A stretch of DNA of 64,000 nt from Campanula takesimana. Its lineage: Eukaryota > Streptophyta > Magnoliopsida > Asterales > Campanulaceae. Numbering within the stretch: the first letter of the stretch is position 1; every line of letters starts with the position of its first letter. The stretch covers positions 184,494-248,493 of the forward strand of contig JAOWBW010001597.1 in assembly GCA_026119855.1 (NCBI GenBank), given 5' to 3'. Of this stretch, positions 44,838 through 56,549 are shown piece by piece. The notes under the pieces were generated by a model, which worked only from the letters and a program-made list of their open reading frames with translations, had not been told where the DNA came from and did no database searches. The translations under genes were made by a program, and so were the position numbers.

Positions 44838-45276
44838 TGACGCAGCACGGAAGCGATAGAATTCGTGAGTAGCGCACTACACACAAGAGCCTTCAAGCAA
44901 AGCACCCTCAAACACGATAATCTTGGAATCCACCAAGAACAGAGATAAATCACCAAGAACAAAGTTCAATTGAATAATAAAAGTTGTAACCCTAAAACAA
45001 TGAAAGAAAAGAGTATTTATACTCCTACCAAATAACATAACCTAAAATAAAGAATAAATCCGAAAATACCAAAAATAACCAAGCTAATCTGCTAAAAATC
45101 GAAAATACGCAAGTCTGGGACAAATCCGCCCGACAAGCGGGCGGGCCCTTGATAAGGTCCAAGCGGGCGCTCATTATGGCAGAAAGTTTGCCCGGCTTCA
45201 AGCGGGCGCTCGCAAGGTACCAGGCGGGCGCTCAGTCGTTGCTGGAATCTTTCGGCCGATCTGCTCTCCTACATCA
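44838..45276 (-). repeat. 3' LTR of the Ty3/gypsy element (left in the window)
   Basis: TATAAATA on the minus strand at 45021-45014. Four GCGGGCG-type modules at 45136-45232, upstream of the TATA box in element orientation. Confidence 0.9.
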
Positions 45277-48208
45277 GTCTCCTCCACCTCTAAAGAACTC
45301 GACCCCGAGTTCTCATCAGGATAAAGCACTCCATCCGCATGATACTCATAGATGTCAGCAACGTTGAAGGTGTTGGAGATGTTCATTATCTGGAAGAGCC
45401 ACCACATAAGCATTGTCATTAATTTTGCGTGTCACCTTGAATGGTCCATACTTGCGAGGTTGCAATTTCTTGTACGTACCAACAGGAAAACGCTCTTTGC
45501 GAAGAAAAACCATCACTTCATCTCCCACCTTGAACACCTTGACCCGCTTCTTTTTGTCAGCAGCAGCTTTATTCTTCAATCTCGTTGCCTCCAATTTAGC
45601 CTTGACAGCTTGCACATCCTTCGCCATATTTTCAGCCGCTTGACTTACACCATGACCCTTAGGTAACGGTATCAAATCCACCACATGCCTAGGGGTAGAA
45701 GTATACACCAAAGAAAAAGGCGATTTACCCGTAGCTGAATGTACCGCACTGTTATAAGCAAACTCCACTTGCGGTAAAGCTAAATCCCACTGCTTCAGTT
45801 TGTCACCACAAACACTTCTGATCATATTTCCCAATGTCCGGTTAGTAACCTCTGTCTGTCCGTCCGTCTGCGGATGAGCTGTAGAACTTCTGTTTAGCGC
45901 AGTACCAAACATACGCCACAAAGTAATCCAGAAGTGGCTCAGAAATTTGGTATCCCTGTCCGAAGTGATGGACTTAGGAACCCCATAGAGTCGGACAATT
46001 TCGCGAAAGAACAACTTATCAATGTTAGTTGCATCCGCAGTCTTCTTGCAAGCAATAAAATGAGACATTTTGGAAAACCGATCCACAACCACAAAGACAG
46101 AATCCACATCCCGTTGTGTACGAGGCAAACCCAACACAAAATCCATAGATAAATCTAGCCATATATCATCAGGAACAGGTAAAGGCAAATAAAGACCAGT
46201 ATTTTGAGACTGACCTTTAGAAACCTGGAAAGTATAACAACACCTGACAATAGAACCAGCATCCTTGCGCAGTTGAGGCCAAAAATATCTCTCCTCCAAA
46301 CTAGCAATGGTTTTGTCTCGTCCCAAATGCCCACTAAGACCTCCACCATGTAAGTCTCGAATCAGCTTCTCTCGTAGAGACGAAACAGGAACACATAACC
46401 TATCTCCTTTGAACAGGAAACTATCCCGAATGTGAAAATCTGCACTAGGATGTTTACCCATACATTTAAACCACAACTCTTTGAAATCTGCATCATCTTC
46501 ATAAAGTTCATTCAGCAAATCAAAACCCACAATTTCCTGAGACAGCGTGAGTAACAAATAAGCCCTTCTACTTAAAGCATCGGCAACTTTGTTTTGAGCC
46601 CCATATTTATGCTGAATAATAAAAGGAAACTTCTGCAGATAACTAACCCATCGAGCATGCATCTGTTTATCATTTTTTGACTATGCAAAAATTTCAAAGC
46701 TAGGTGATCAGAAAATAAAATAAACTCCCTCTGAACAAGATAATGCTCCCACTGTCGCAAGGCTCGATAAACTGCATAAAATTCCTGATCATAAGTACTC
46801 CACTTCTGTCGAGCCTCACTCAACTTCTCACTAAAGAAAGCCACAGGACGCTTTTATTGTGAGAGAACAGCCCCAATCCCTACACCACTCGCATCACACT
46901 CCACCTGAAATATTTTATTGAAATCTGGTAGAGCAAGAACTGGTGCGGTGCAAAGTTTGTCCTTGATGAGGGCAAAACTCTGCTCTTGCTCAAAACCCCA
47001 CTGAAACTTACCCTTCTTCAGACACTCGGTGATAGGGGCAGTAGTAGTGCTAAAATTACGCGCAAACCTCCTGTAAAATGTAGCTAAGCCATGAAAGCTA
47101 CGCACCTCTGTTACCGATGTTGGGGCCGGCCAATCCCTGATTGCCCTCACTTTCTCCTCATCAACATGAATCACATCCTCACCAACCACAAATCCCAGGA
47201 AAAGCAATTTGTTGGTGCAGAACGTACACTTCTTACGATTGAGATACGACTGATTATCTTTTAAGACTTGCAACACTTGTCTAAGATGTTCTAAATGTGC
47301 AGTTCTATCTTTACTATAAATCAGGATATCATCAAAATAAACTACAACAAATGAGCCAATAAAAGGTCGGAATACCTGGTTCATCAACCTCATGAAAGTG
47401 CTAGGAGCGTTAGATAATCCGAATACATGACAAGCCATTCATAAAGGCCATCCTTGCTTTTGAACGCCGTTTTCCACTCATCCCCAGGTTTGATCCGAAT
47501 CTGATGGTACCCACTGCGCAAATCCAATTTAGTGAATAACTTAGAACCGGACAACTCATCAAGCATGTCTTCCAAACGAGGAATAGGAAACCTGTACTTG
47601 ATGGTGATTTTGTTGATGGCCCTACTGTCAACACACATGCGCCACTGATTACCCTTCTTTGGCACAAGAAGGACGGGTACTGCACACGGGCTCATACTCT
47701 CCCTGATAAACCCCTTCCGCAACAAGTCTTCAATCTGCTCTCTAAGAATCTCATTCTCTTTCGGACTCATGCGATAATGTGGGAGGTTTGGTAAGCTAGC
47801 TCCCGGAATCAAATCAATCTGATGCTGAATGCCCCTCATAGAAGGGAGATCATTGGGTAGCTCATCAGAAACCAACTCCTGAAACCCTGCAAGTAGTTCC
47901 TCAATGTCCCTTGGCAACCCAATCTCCACACTAACAGAACCCAACAACCCCTTGATGATTATCGGGCAGAAATACTCTGCCTCCTCAATAGCTGCTGTAA
48001 GATCCTTCTCATTCTGTATCAGCATCACCACCGGTTCATCCTTCTCAACCTGTTTCTCAAAACATTGAACAGGAGCTATAGCAATTTTATGATTATCCCA
48101 TTTAAACATCACTACATTATCCTTACCCCGATAAGTAATGTCACGGTCATACTGCCACGGGCGACCAAGCAGTATATGACAGACATCCATACTCAGAACA
48201 TCACACAC
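45198..48208 (-). pseudogene. Ty3/gypsy pol: RT, RNase H, integrase, broken
   Basis: RT part 48208-46854: DLRSGYHQIRI, FGLSNAPSTFMRLMN and the active site VYFDDILIYS; the frame shifts near 47415. RNase H follows a TAA near 46856 (RPVAFFSEKLSEA, YDQEFYAV) and shifts again near 46650. Integrase 46662-45355: a zinc finger with the second Cys pair spoiled (CCYTF, normally CxxC), the first catalytic Asp in MDFVLGLP, the second in SITSDRDTKFLS, and Glu in PQTDGQTEVTNRTLG, then a C-terminal basic part. A shift near 45385 leads into the frame that enters the LTR and stops at 45198. Confidence 0.88.
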
Positions 48209-49635
48209 AACCTCCTACTTGTAGTATTTACCAATGGAAATAGGGACCCTGCAAGTCCGTGATACCCTGAGTTCTGAACCCTGTTTACCCACCCCAAGCT
48301 ATAGGGTTTCTCATGAGGTTCAGTTTTCAATCCTAGAAAATCAACCAACTTCTGCGACACTAGATTCTCAGTGCAACCATTATCAATAATTAAATTACAT
48401 ACCTTGTTCTTAACGGAACAGTGTGCGCGAAATAGATTCTTTCTCTGCTCCTCATCCTTGGCAGATAATAGCATCTGTTGAAGCACAAAAGCAACCCCCT
48501 CCTTAGATTCCTCTTCAGTGAATTCAACCCCTTCATACTCATTATTCACATCTTCTTCTTCTTCTTCCCTATCCTCCAAGATCGCAGCAGTTCGCCTAGT
48601 GGTAGGGCAAACGCTGGATTTGTGACCCTGTCCACCACAACGATAACACTTGTCCCCAGTTGGCCTGGCATAGGGGTTTTTTGCTTTCTGTGCTGGTGCC
48701 TTGCTCCCTGCAGAACTACTAGTACCCCCAATTCCCTTGGCCTGTGGAGGAGGGTTCTTAATTGTTGTCCCCTTCTCCTTATCAACCCCCAGCTCAGAAC
48801 CGCTTTGTGGAACCCATTTACGAAAGGGAGTATTAAAATTCTTCGTACTTGATTTCTCCATGAGTTCAGCCTTTAAAGCTAGAGTGGAAGCGTCGGTCAA
48901 GTTCCATACCTAATGTAATCCCATCTTCTCCTGTATTGAGCTCTTCATGCCGTTGATGTAACGAGCAACCTTTTGATCTTCAGACTCCTCAATCTCAACC
49001 CGCGCAGTATACCTCTGAAACTCAGTAGTATACTCATCAACTGTCCTCTTGCCCTGCACACAGTTGAGGTACGGTTTATACAAGATCTGCTCATAAGCAG
49101 CCGGTAAAAATCTCTCAGAAATCAACTGCTTCATACGCCTCCAAGTTTTAATTGGCCCCTTTCCTTGCCGTCTCCTCTGTCCTGCCAGTTTATCCCACCA
49201 AACTGCAGCAGTAGACTTCAATCGGATCGCTACCATCTTTACCTGTTTATTTGTAGGTACCTCCATAACTTCGAAAAAGCGATCTACTTCATTCTGCCAA
49301 TCCAGAAAATCTTCGATCCCCATGTTTCCATAGAAAAAAGGATTATCAGCCTTAATTCTATAATCATGGCGGTTTCGATTATTACCTTGATCTGGTTCTT
49401 CATCAAGAACAACCTCTTCTTCAGAACTGGATTCTTCTTCATCCCGAGTCTCTGCCCTTTGAGGACGTCGAACTGGATCTCGAACTGGATCTACCCTGTC
49501 TCTCTCACCCCTACGGTTCTGATTGACATTCTGACCCTGTTGAGCGGCTACCAACGCAGCGATTTGCGTTGTTAATGCAGCGATAGCGTTGGTTATACCT
49601 TCGATATCACCTTTTGTTGTTCCTTGATCCCCCAT
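48193..49635 (-). pseudogene. Ty3/gypsy gag and protease, broken
   Basis: ATG at 49635, about 50 bases after the right LTR. Gag capsid-like part with DFLDWQNEVDRFFEVMEVP and AAVWWDKL; TAG at 48912-48910 in frame; then a CX2CX4HX4C zinc knuckle (CYRCGGQGHKSSVC, 48648-48607) and an aspartic protease motif LIIDNGCTENLVS (near 48384; DNG rather than DSG or DTG). A one-base shift near 48287 and a TAG near 48220 separate it from pol. Confidence 0.85.
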
Positions 49636-49671
49636 AACGAATCAGTGGATGCAAAAGACAGGATATGGCCT

Positions 49672-49683
49672 GCTCTGATGCCA
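49672..49683 (-). promoter_or_regulatory. Primer binding site of the Ty3/gypsy element
   Basis: TGGCATCAGAGC, one base different from the site for initiator tRNA-Met (TGGTATCAGAGC), two bases from the LTR end. Confidence 0.8.
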
Positions 49684-49685
49684 AC

Positions 49686-50124
49686 TGGTGCAGCACGGAA
49701 GCGATAGAATTCGTGAGTAGCGCACTACACACAAGAGCCTTCAAGCGAAGCACCCTCAAACACGTTAATCTTGGAATCCACCAAGAACAGAGATAAATCT
49801 CCAAGAACAAAGTTCAATTGAATAATAAAAGTTGTAACCCTAAAACAATGAAAGAAAAGAGTATTTATACTCCTACCAAATAACATAACCTAAAATAAAG
49901 AATAAATCCGAAAATACCAAAAATAACCAAGCTAATCTGCTAAAAATCGAAAATACGCAAGTCTGGGACAAATCCGCCCGACAAGCGGGCGGGCACTTGA
50001 TAAGGCCCAAGCGGGCGCTCATTCTGGCAGAAAGTTTGCCCGGCTTCAAGCGGGCGCTCGCAAGGTACCAGGCGGGCGCTCAGTCGTTGCTGGAATCTTT
50101 CGGCCGATCTGCTCTCCTACATCA
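49686..50124 (-). repeat. 5' LTR of the Ty3/gypsy element (right in the window)
   Basis: 439 bp, same modules as the left LTR, TATA box on the minus strand at 49869-49862. Confidence 0.9.
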
Positions 50125-50286
50125 AGAGAATAGTGAATTGATTGGTGTTGTGAGTATAAAAGTAAAATAGGAGAAAGAATGAGTGGGGTCAATAGTAAAG
50201 ATTCTTTGCCATTTTAGGAATGAGACTCTTACTCTGGGACGGACCAAAAAGGAAAATAATACTCTTACACTGGGACGGAGTGAGTA

Positions 50287-50856
50287 ATAATTACCCAATG
50301 ATTATTAATTTCTCATTGAACTTGGAGATGGCCTAAAACATTACTTTGAATGACAAAAGGCTGCAAATGTTTGATAAACCCTATAGATCCACTCCACTCT
50401 GATAAATCTGCAGAATAAACATAGAAAAAAGAAGATTTTGAGTAACTTTAATAATGGATGATTTCCGGCAGTCGCAAAGGTTGGTCCAACATTGGCTACA
50501 TATTTGTCCCATAATGATTTTTAACATTATTATTGGATTTGGACCATTATATCAACTGGTCTACTCAACCCTACCTGAAGAAGATTCCTTCTTTCACAAA
50601 AGCAAAGAATAAAGAAGATTTCAAGCTCCAGAGTATGTCTGTCCACATTAATCCACATAATCAGGCTCTCACCATTGGGAACTGTGTCACAAATATCCTC
50701 CCAAAATCTACTTTCTTGTTTCCCATCCTATTTTCGAATTTAAAACTATTGCAGCAGTGGCAGATTAGTTGCTATATACTGTAATTAAATAAGGTCTTGA
50801 ATTTTAAAATTTTCGATTGAGATGATATGAAATTGATATAACACAAATTCAATAAG
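50287..50856. other. Intergenic sequence
   Basis: AT-rich. An open stretch of 83 codons (50533-50784) has no recognisable motif. No gene supported. Confidence 0.4.
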
Positions 50857-50864
50857 GTCAAGAA

Positions 50865-51826
50865 TAGGGATGGCAACGGGTCGGGTTCGGATCGGATCAG
50901 GCCTGATCCGAATCCGATCCGAACACTAGGGACCCTTGACCGAACCCGATCCGATCCGAAGATTGCTGATCCGTGCCCCGATCCGTGCACCGATCCGATC
51001 CGAGCCTTTCACTGCCATTCCCAAGTAATTCTGCACAACAGCCCTTGTTCAAAAAAAAAAATTAAAAAATTCACACCTTCATACTATGAAACATGAACTA
51101 AACACTAATGCACTTAAACTGTAGTTCAAAGTAAGCAGGGCTCATCAAGAGTTAACAAATGATGGCAATAAAATCAAGAAAAAGGAATAAGACCCCCTTT
51201 TAAGTCATCTATGATAACTGCACAAATCGAAATAATGAGGGCTCACATTTACCTACTTATGGAACCTCCATCGGCTTTGATTCATCAAAAATTAAACCTT
51301 TTAGTCAATCAATCGCACAAAACCAAAACACATGAAGCTACGAATTGTTCAAGTACCTTCGTAAAGCTGAAATTCTTTAGAGATGTAGTAGAATTCGAAG
51401 GAAATCGAGATCTAGGTTTGACGGATTTGGGTAAAAGTTGGACTTCATTGAGACAAAGAGCAGGAGAGGAGTCGAACGGCGTCACGGGAACGGGCCACGG
51501 CGCAGAGAAAGAAAGGATCGAACGATGGCGACAGAGGGAGAGAGAAGAGGAGAACTGCGCTAGTCTGCGTTGAGGAGGAAATAAAACTCCCAAACCCTAG
51601 ATTTTTCCTTATATACTTAGGAGGGTAGTGTATCTTTCAATAACATGAGGGGGTAGTAGTAAAAATTGTAGTTTTAAGAGGATCGGGTCGGATCTCGGGT
51701 CGGGGCGGATGTGATACCGAAACCGATCCGAACCCGAACGGATCATAAAAAATGCATACCAAACCCGAAATTTTCGGAGCGGATCGCCTTTGGTACGGAT
51801 CGGGTTCGATCAAATTGCCATCCCTA
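50865..51826. mobile_element. Non-autonomous hAT-type element carrying a leader-like segment
   Basis: TIR TAGGGATGGCAA / TTGCCATCCCTA, TSD GTCAAGAA (50857-50864 and 51827-51834). Both subterminal parts are packed with GATCCG/CGGATC repeats. The middle (51340-51600) is unlike the ends and, read on the minus strand, starts AAACCCTAG-like at 51600 and resembles the leader and first exon of a host gene. Confidence 0.85.
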
Positions 51827-51902
51827 GTCAAGAATACGTATAATCTTATAATCCTGTTTGACAGTATAGCGCCACAGCTGATCTATCGCCTAATTTTATG
51901 GA

Positions 51903-52040
51903 CAAAAAACTTGCGTGAGACAAGTCTCGTTAGTTAAGAAAGTAAATGGTTTCCCCCTATGGGCGGAGCGGGGCAAGCCCCTCGCTCTCATCAAAATCTG
52001 TCTCGTGTATTCACGATATCTCACACAAGACTTCCTCAAT
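51903..52040. mobile_element. Second copy of the small GTGAGAC repeat
   Basis: AAACTTGCGTGAGACAAGTCT at the left and CACACAAGACTTC at the right; the inner GGGCGGAGCGGGGCAAG block pairs with the copy at 41944 (CCGCCCCGCTC). Confidence 0.6.
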
Positions 52041-52518
52041 TTTATGACCTTCATTTTCTCAAATTTTCTTTAGCATCTACTACAGATAAACAAACACATG
52101 GCATGGCATATACTTTGGAATGTGACACAAAATTGAGAAATAAAGAAAAGTGAAAGCACCTATACATACTAGTTGAACAAACATTGTCGACATTCATGGA
52201 TCCTTGAGATGGTTTTCATTCAAAAGGTTCCAAAATCTCACTTTCTCTTGAAACAAAGCAAATAAAACACCAAAGTTTCTGCAGTAACAACACAAAGAAT
52301 CTCTCTTTATTAAAGCAAACATCTTTCCTTTTTTTGAATTCAAAAACCCCCTCCCCCTCCCCCTCATTCCTAACCAACTTATGTTCTTGGCTTCATTTCC
52401 CACCCTTAATTCCTTCCTTCCCCTAATTCTTCCTTTGCACACACTCATAGAACACTACATACTAATCCCCATACAAATTATACCATTCCATTCTATCCAT
52501 TTTTCACTTCAAAACAAA
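52041..52518. other. Upstream region of the membrane protein gene
   Basis: CT-rich tract at 52340-52372 and AT-rich sequence; likely promoter and leader. No certain TATA box. Confidence 0.4.
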
Positions 52519-52947
52519 ATGTCTGAAGAAATACCTGTTGTTTTCCCAACTCCCCAAATCAATCCACAAGAAACTTCTTCGAATTCCCATCACCCGAACG
52601 GGTCATTTGGATCCGTGTTCATAGTCCTAGCCATCATAATAGTCATATCCGCCATCGCTTGTTTCCTAGGTCGTATATGTAACAAGCGGTCCACCAAAGG
52701 CGAGAAGAAACCAAAAGACCATAGAGGTAAAGAAGGTAAGAAGCAACAAAAGCAATCAGCGTTTCCTAAAAAGGAATGGGAACCAAAACATAACCAAACA
52801 AGAGACGGCGATATTGAATTTGGGTTCGATAGTAAGAGAGTTTCGAGTAATAAAGTGGCTGCAGCTAATAATCATCCTCCTCCTCCTCCTCTCATCATCA
52901 TGGAGTCATGGGGCAAAGTAGATCGTTTAAAGGGGATCAACAAATGA
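52519..52947 (+). CDS. Small single-pass membrane protein, 142 residues
   Basis: ATG at 52519; stop at 52945-52947. A 28-residue polar start, one membrane segment (SVFIVLAIIIVISAIACFLG, about 32-51), then CNKR and a basic stretch (KGEKKPKDHRGKEGKKQQK), the DIEFGFDSKR motif, and a proline run. Plant proteins of this layout with GDIEFGFD are known but uncharacterised; the segment probably makes an N-out, C-in protein with a long cytosolic tail. The last 20 residues follow a CCT-repeat and differ from the frame that carries the downstream repeats (see 52872). Confidence 0.75.
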   Translation: MSEEIPVVFPTPQINPQETSSNSHHPNGSFGSVFIVLAIIIVISAIACFLGRICNKRSTKGEKKPKDHRGKEGKKQQKQSAFPKKEWEPKHNQTRDGDIEFGFDSKRVSSNKVAAANNHPPPPPLIIMESWGKVDRLKGINK

Positions 52948-53225
52948 GGTTTCCTGGTGGAGACGGTGCTGCAATGATGGGGCCCGGGGGACCAATGAGG
53001 TTTCCTGGTGGAGAGATGGGGCCCGGGGGACAGATGAGGTTTCCTGGAGACGCTGCTATGATGGGGCCCGGGGGACAAATGAGGTTTCCTGGTGGTGGAG
53101 AAGCAAATGCAGCGGTTATGGGGCCTAGTCGATCTTTTAGGAATGGGGAATTTAGAGGAGATCAGATGAGGTTTCCTGAAGGTGGAGGAGAACATATGCA
53201 TAGAGCTGGTCCGGTACCATATTAA
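52872..53225 (+). CDS. Downstream overlapping frame with MRFPG repeats
   Basis: An open frame, one base off the membrane protein frame, runs from the stop at 52869-52871 to TAA at 53223-53225. It codes a Ser run, then five MRFP(G/E)-type repeats separated by MGPGGQ-type linkers and two SRSF motifs. The internal repetition at protein level suggests it is, or was, translated, most simply as the C-terminal part of the membrane protein separated by a frameshift near the CCT run (52876-52891). It overlaps the first frame by 76 bases. Confidence 0.5.
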   Translation, partial: SSSSSSSHHHGVMGQSRSFKGDQQMRFPGGDGAAMMGPGGPMRFPGGEMGPGGQMRFPGDAAMMGPGGQMRFPGGGEANAAVMGPSRSFRNGEFRGDQMRFPEGGGEHMHRAGPVPY

Positions 53226-53610
53226 ACGAGGAACTCCCTCGTATATTTATATTTTTTCCGTTGGGATTTGATTAGGGTTCTTAGTAATGAACTATATGAT
53301 TATGTAATGGAATTGTGAAATGTTATGGGTTCAGTTTATCAATGATATCTAGTTTGGGGTTTAAGAGATCAACTGAGCTAGATTTTTATCTTGCAGGATT
53401 TTTTTTTTTTTTTTTTTATTATAACATTTGAGGATTTTGTAGTTAGTTTGATTTTCTATATGCAAATTTTTAATCAAAAACAGAATGGAACCCTGTATTT
53501 TTTTTTTTTCAAGGATGATTCAAAGAATCAGCAGAGGAGTTAATGTCAATTTTCTACCCCCAAAGTTTACACGTTATATCAATTAGGCGCCTGTAGTTTC
53601 ATTTCCTCAA
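53226..53610. other. 3' untranslated region and spacer
   Basis: Poly(T) runs at 53400-53417 and 53498-53509; no gene. Confidence 0.4.
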
Positions 53611-53617
53611 TTTAGAG

Positions 53618-53790
53618 GAGATGAGATCCTCAGTACCACTTTTTATGTATCATTTGTGTACCACAAATCATCCAACGGCTATAAGTTATTAACATTAAAA
53701 TCTTTATAATGTCAACAATGATGCATAGCCGTTAGATTATTTGTGGTACACAAGTGATATACAAAAGTGATACAGATGATTTCATCTCAC
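53618..53790. mobile_element. Hairpin MITE, 173 bp
   Basis: Left arm GAGATCCTCAGTACCAC...CCAACGGCTATAA pairs with the right arm ATGCATAGCCGTTAGA...GATTTCATCTCAC. Flanks TTTAGAG on both sides (53611-53617 and 53791-53797). Confidence 0.8.
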
Positions 53791-53797
53791 TTTAGAG

Positions 53798-54481
53798 ATT
53801 GAACTTTTATTTTTGTAGGGGCCTAGACAAGAATTTGTGATTTTGGACAGAAATTGGCACGTGTCAATTCAACTTTTATTTTCTGTTCATCTTTTGGTCG
53901 TTGTACTTGGCAATGGCTTATCAATTAACCACCCCAACAAACAAAAAAGAATACTCTCCTTCAAAAAAAAAAAAAAAACAAACAAACAAAAAAATACTCA
54001 GACCATACTTATCGATAGAATTTCCAAATAATAGCTTTTTAAAAAAATATTTACTATGCCTTGTTAATAGAATTACTCTCTTCGTCTCATTTGGTTTGTC
54101 AACATTTAAAAAAATACAGTATGTTATTAACTTGTTTGCACGTTTTTGTGAAATTGATAATAATTTGCTACTGCTATTTTGATTTAAAAATGCGACATAT
54201 ATTTTGAAAAATATTTATTTATGGACAAATCAAAAATAAAATTACGACGTTTTCAAATTGGAGGAGTATCCATATAAAACTCTTTATAATTTTATGTCCA
54301 AATCAAGTGTTTTTTAAGCAATCAATTGATTTAAAAATGATTATTAAGGTGGAACAAATGGAGTAGTTCATAGAAATCAAACTAAGTCAATTTTAAATAA
54401 TAATAATAATATAATATATGTGAAAGATGTCATTGATGAGCTTTGCGTGATCCTAGTGAAGATGTCATTGATGAGCAATAC
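53798..54481. other. AT-rich spacer
   Basis: A degraded MITE may span 54073-54366 (CTCTCTTCGTCTCATTTGG to ACAAATGGAG). A 15-base direct repeat GATGTCATTGATGAG is at 54427 and 54461. No gene. Confidence 0.4.
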
Positions 54482-54645
54482 TAGGGGCACAAAATAAGTT
54501 CACAAAATATTGCTCACAAGATGAAATGACGATATTTTATTGGTTGCATCGATAATGGACCCGTCACACTCTAATTAAAAACACCAATAAAATTATTACA
54601 TCTAGGATTTTGTGAGCAATTTTTTGTGATTTTTTTGTGCCCCTA
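54482..54645. mobile_element. MITE with TIR GGGGCACAAAA
   Basis: GGGGCACAAAATAAGTTCAC and its complement at the right, TA flanks; the arms pair for about 40 bases. Confidence 0.75.
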
Positions 54646-54936
54646 ATATTATTCGTGATCCAATGACTTGACTTCCACATTTCATACATTCTTCTTCTTC
54701 TTCTTTTCCTTTTTTTTTTTTTTGAAACATCATTTAGAACATTCTTAATTATTCCACTTTTATCCAAAACCAAAGTTTGGCAAGTCAAAGTCAAGTTATG
54801 AACTTGTGACCCAAAACGAGTAGTCTTGTGTGCCAAGTTGATGTGAACTAACAAAACCCTTTATATTTTCTTCCTTTTTAAGGATGGACCAACATGACCG
54901 GTTTGGTGCCCAATACCCTACACGAATATTTACTTC

Positions 54937-54940
<4 letters not shown>

Positions 54941-54974
<34 letters not shown>
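54941..54974. repeat. (TA)n microsatellite
   Basis: About 17 TA units. Confidence 0.9.
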
Positions 54975-54978
<4 letters not shown>

Positions 54979-54989
54979 CAAATCGCATA

Positions 54990-55240
54990 TACTCCCTCCG
55001 TCCTAGAAAAATGGTCCACTTTTGACTTTTGATGGTCAATACAAGTGAACTTTGACTAAATATAAATGTCAATCCAATTGTGAAATTCTAAAACTTGAAA
55101 AAAAACTTTGATTGATTAATCATCAAGTGATTTATCAATGACAAATTTTAAAATTTTATTGGGATGATTAGATTGATAATAATCTTTGGTCAAAGTTCAC
55201 GTGTGTTGACCGTCAAAAATCCAAAGTGGACTATCGTATT
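54990..55240. mobile_element. Stowaway-type MITE, right end eroded
   Basis: CTCCCTCCGTCCTAGAAAAA at the left; arms pair (GTCCACTTTTGAC with GTCAAAAATCCAAAGTGGAC) but the right terminal bases are lost. Confidence 0.65.
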
Positions 55241-55432
55241 TGTCAACTTTCGTTGCTTAAATATTATTTCTTCCTTTTAATAAGGATTGAACCAATTAGG
55301 TTGATACAATTTCATGCATGGTTAGGGATGGAACCGGATGTTTGGTTCGATTTTCAAATATGAACCGTTTGGTTTGATTTTAAAATGGATAAATCATTCC
55401 GATTGGTTTGTGGTTGGACGCTTCTACTGAGT

Positions 55433-55695
55433 TACTCCCTCCGTCCCAAAACACTTTCACCCTTTTTAAAAAGTACGGGAATTAATAAAATGTGTAAGAA
55501 AAGTGGGTGGTGTGAGAGGGGTGGTGTGAGAGGGAAGGAGAGAGAAAGTGGGGTAGAGAATATTAAATTGATAGTTGTTGTGAGTGGAGAGGAGAGAGAA
55601 GTAGTGGGAATCTTTTCCATTTTGGGAAAGTGGGACTTACCAATGGGACACCCAAAAGGGAAATATGTGCAAGGTGTTTTGGGACGGAGGGAGTA
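55433..55695. mobile_element. Stowaway-type MITE
   Basis: CTCCCTCCGTCCCAAAACAC and GTTTTGGGACGGAGGGAG, TA flanks. Confidence 0.9.
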
Positions 55696-56231
55696 TTATA
55701 TTCCACTTCTTAGAAAGAAACAAATTAAATCAAATACTTAATAGCAGGGCGATGCCAGAGATCATTTAACGAGAATAATCTCCAAACTAGATTAGACCGA
55801 AACAAATCAAACAAAAATACGATTTCAGATTACGAGATCTGACTGTCAGACCGAATCAACAGATTAAACCATCAGACCGAACGGGTAGACCGAATATATA
55901 AATCATAACATTTGTATGCGTCCAGTCAGGCCCGTCTCAATAATTATGGGGGCCCTGGGCTAAAATGTGAATATTGTACCCTTAATATCTTTTAAAAAAT
56001 ACATAAAAACACACGCTAATATATAAGTACTTTTATATAATAGTTAAGTTTTGTTGAGCACTAAAAATTTAAATATAACTTTTTGCACTGATCATCATCC
56101 AATAATTTTTTCATACAAAATTATTCAAATATTGTAAAGTCTAAAAGCATAACTGCATAATCAAGTAGTAATTACCAAATTACCCCATTGGCTTTCTCTC
56201 TAAGACAATCCTCTGTATGTGTTCATCATTA

Positions 56232-56508
56232 TACTCCATTCGTCTCGAAACACTTTGCACCAATTTGAGAATGCACGTAAATTAATGAATAAGCATATAT
56301 ATTCAAAAGTATTATGAGTGATAAAAAGGTTGTGAGTATGATATGTAGAGTGAGATTTAAAAGTGGAGCCCAAAATTAAATGTGTGAGTATAACAAGAGG
56401 GATAGGAAGAATAGAAAAATAATAAAATTTTAACATTTTTGAAAAAATGACTTACCAATGGGACACCTAAAAAAAATTAGTGCAAGGTATTTTGGAACAA
56501 ATGGAGTA
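56232..56508. mobile_element. Stowaway-type MITE in the hAT-type element
   Basis: CTCCATTCGTCTCGAAACAC and GGTATTTTGGAACAAATGGAG, TA flanks. Confidence 0.75.
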
Positions 56509-56549
56509 CATGTTTTATATAGACAAGATTTTGTAAAGGTGTTACTAGA

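Larger units (their letters stand above)
44838..50124 (-). mobile_element. Ty3/gypsy element, probably CRM lineage, 5287 bp, decayed
   Basis: Two LTRs of 439 bp, TSD AGAGA (44833-44837 and 50125-50129), primer site TGGCATCAGAGC (49683-49672) next to the right LTR and a purine-rich tract (45292-45277) next to the left one. On the minus strand the order is gag, zinc knuckle, protease, RT, RNase H, integrase. The frame at the end runs past the polypurine tract into the LTR and carries FNVADIYEYH, which recalls centromeric (CRM) elements. Several stops and shifts break the coding region. By eye the LTRs differ at 8 of 439 sites. Confidence 0.9.
44716..50286. mobile_element. Stowaway-type MITE split by the Ty3/gypsy element
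   Basis: Left CTCCCTCCGTCCCGGAGTAA at 44718, right TTACACTGGGACGGAGTGAG before TA at 50285. Internal sequence (GTTGTGAGTGTAAAAGTAAA) resembles other copies. Confidence 0.8.

Noticed and set aside
50533..50784. 83-codon open frame
   Set aside because: No motif, no splice or promoter context.
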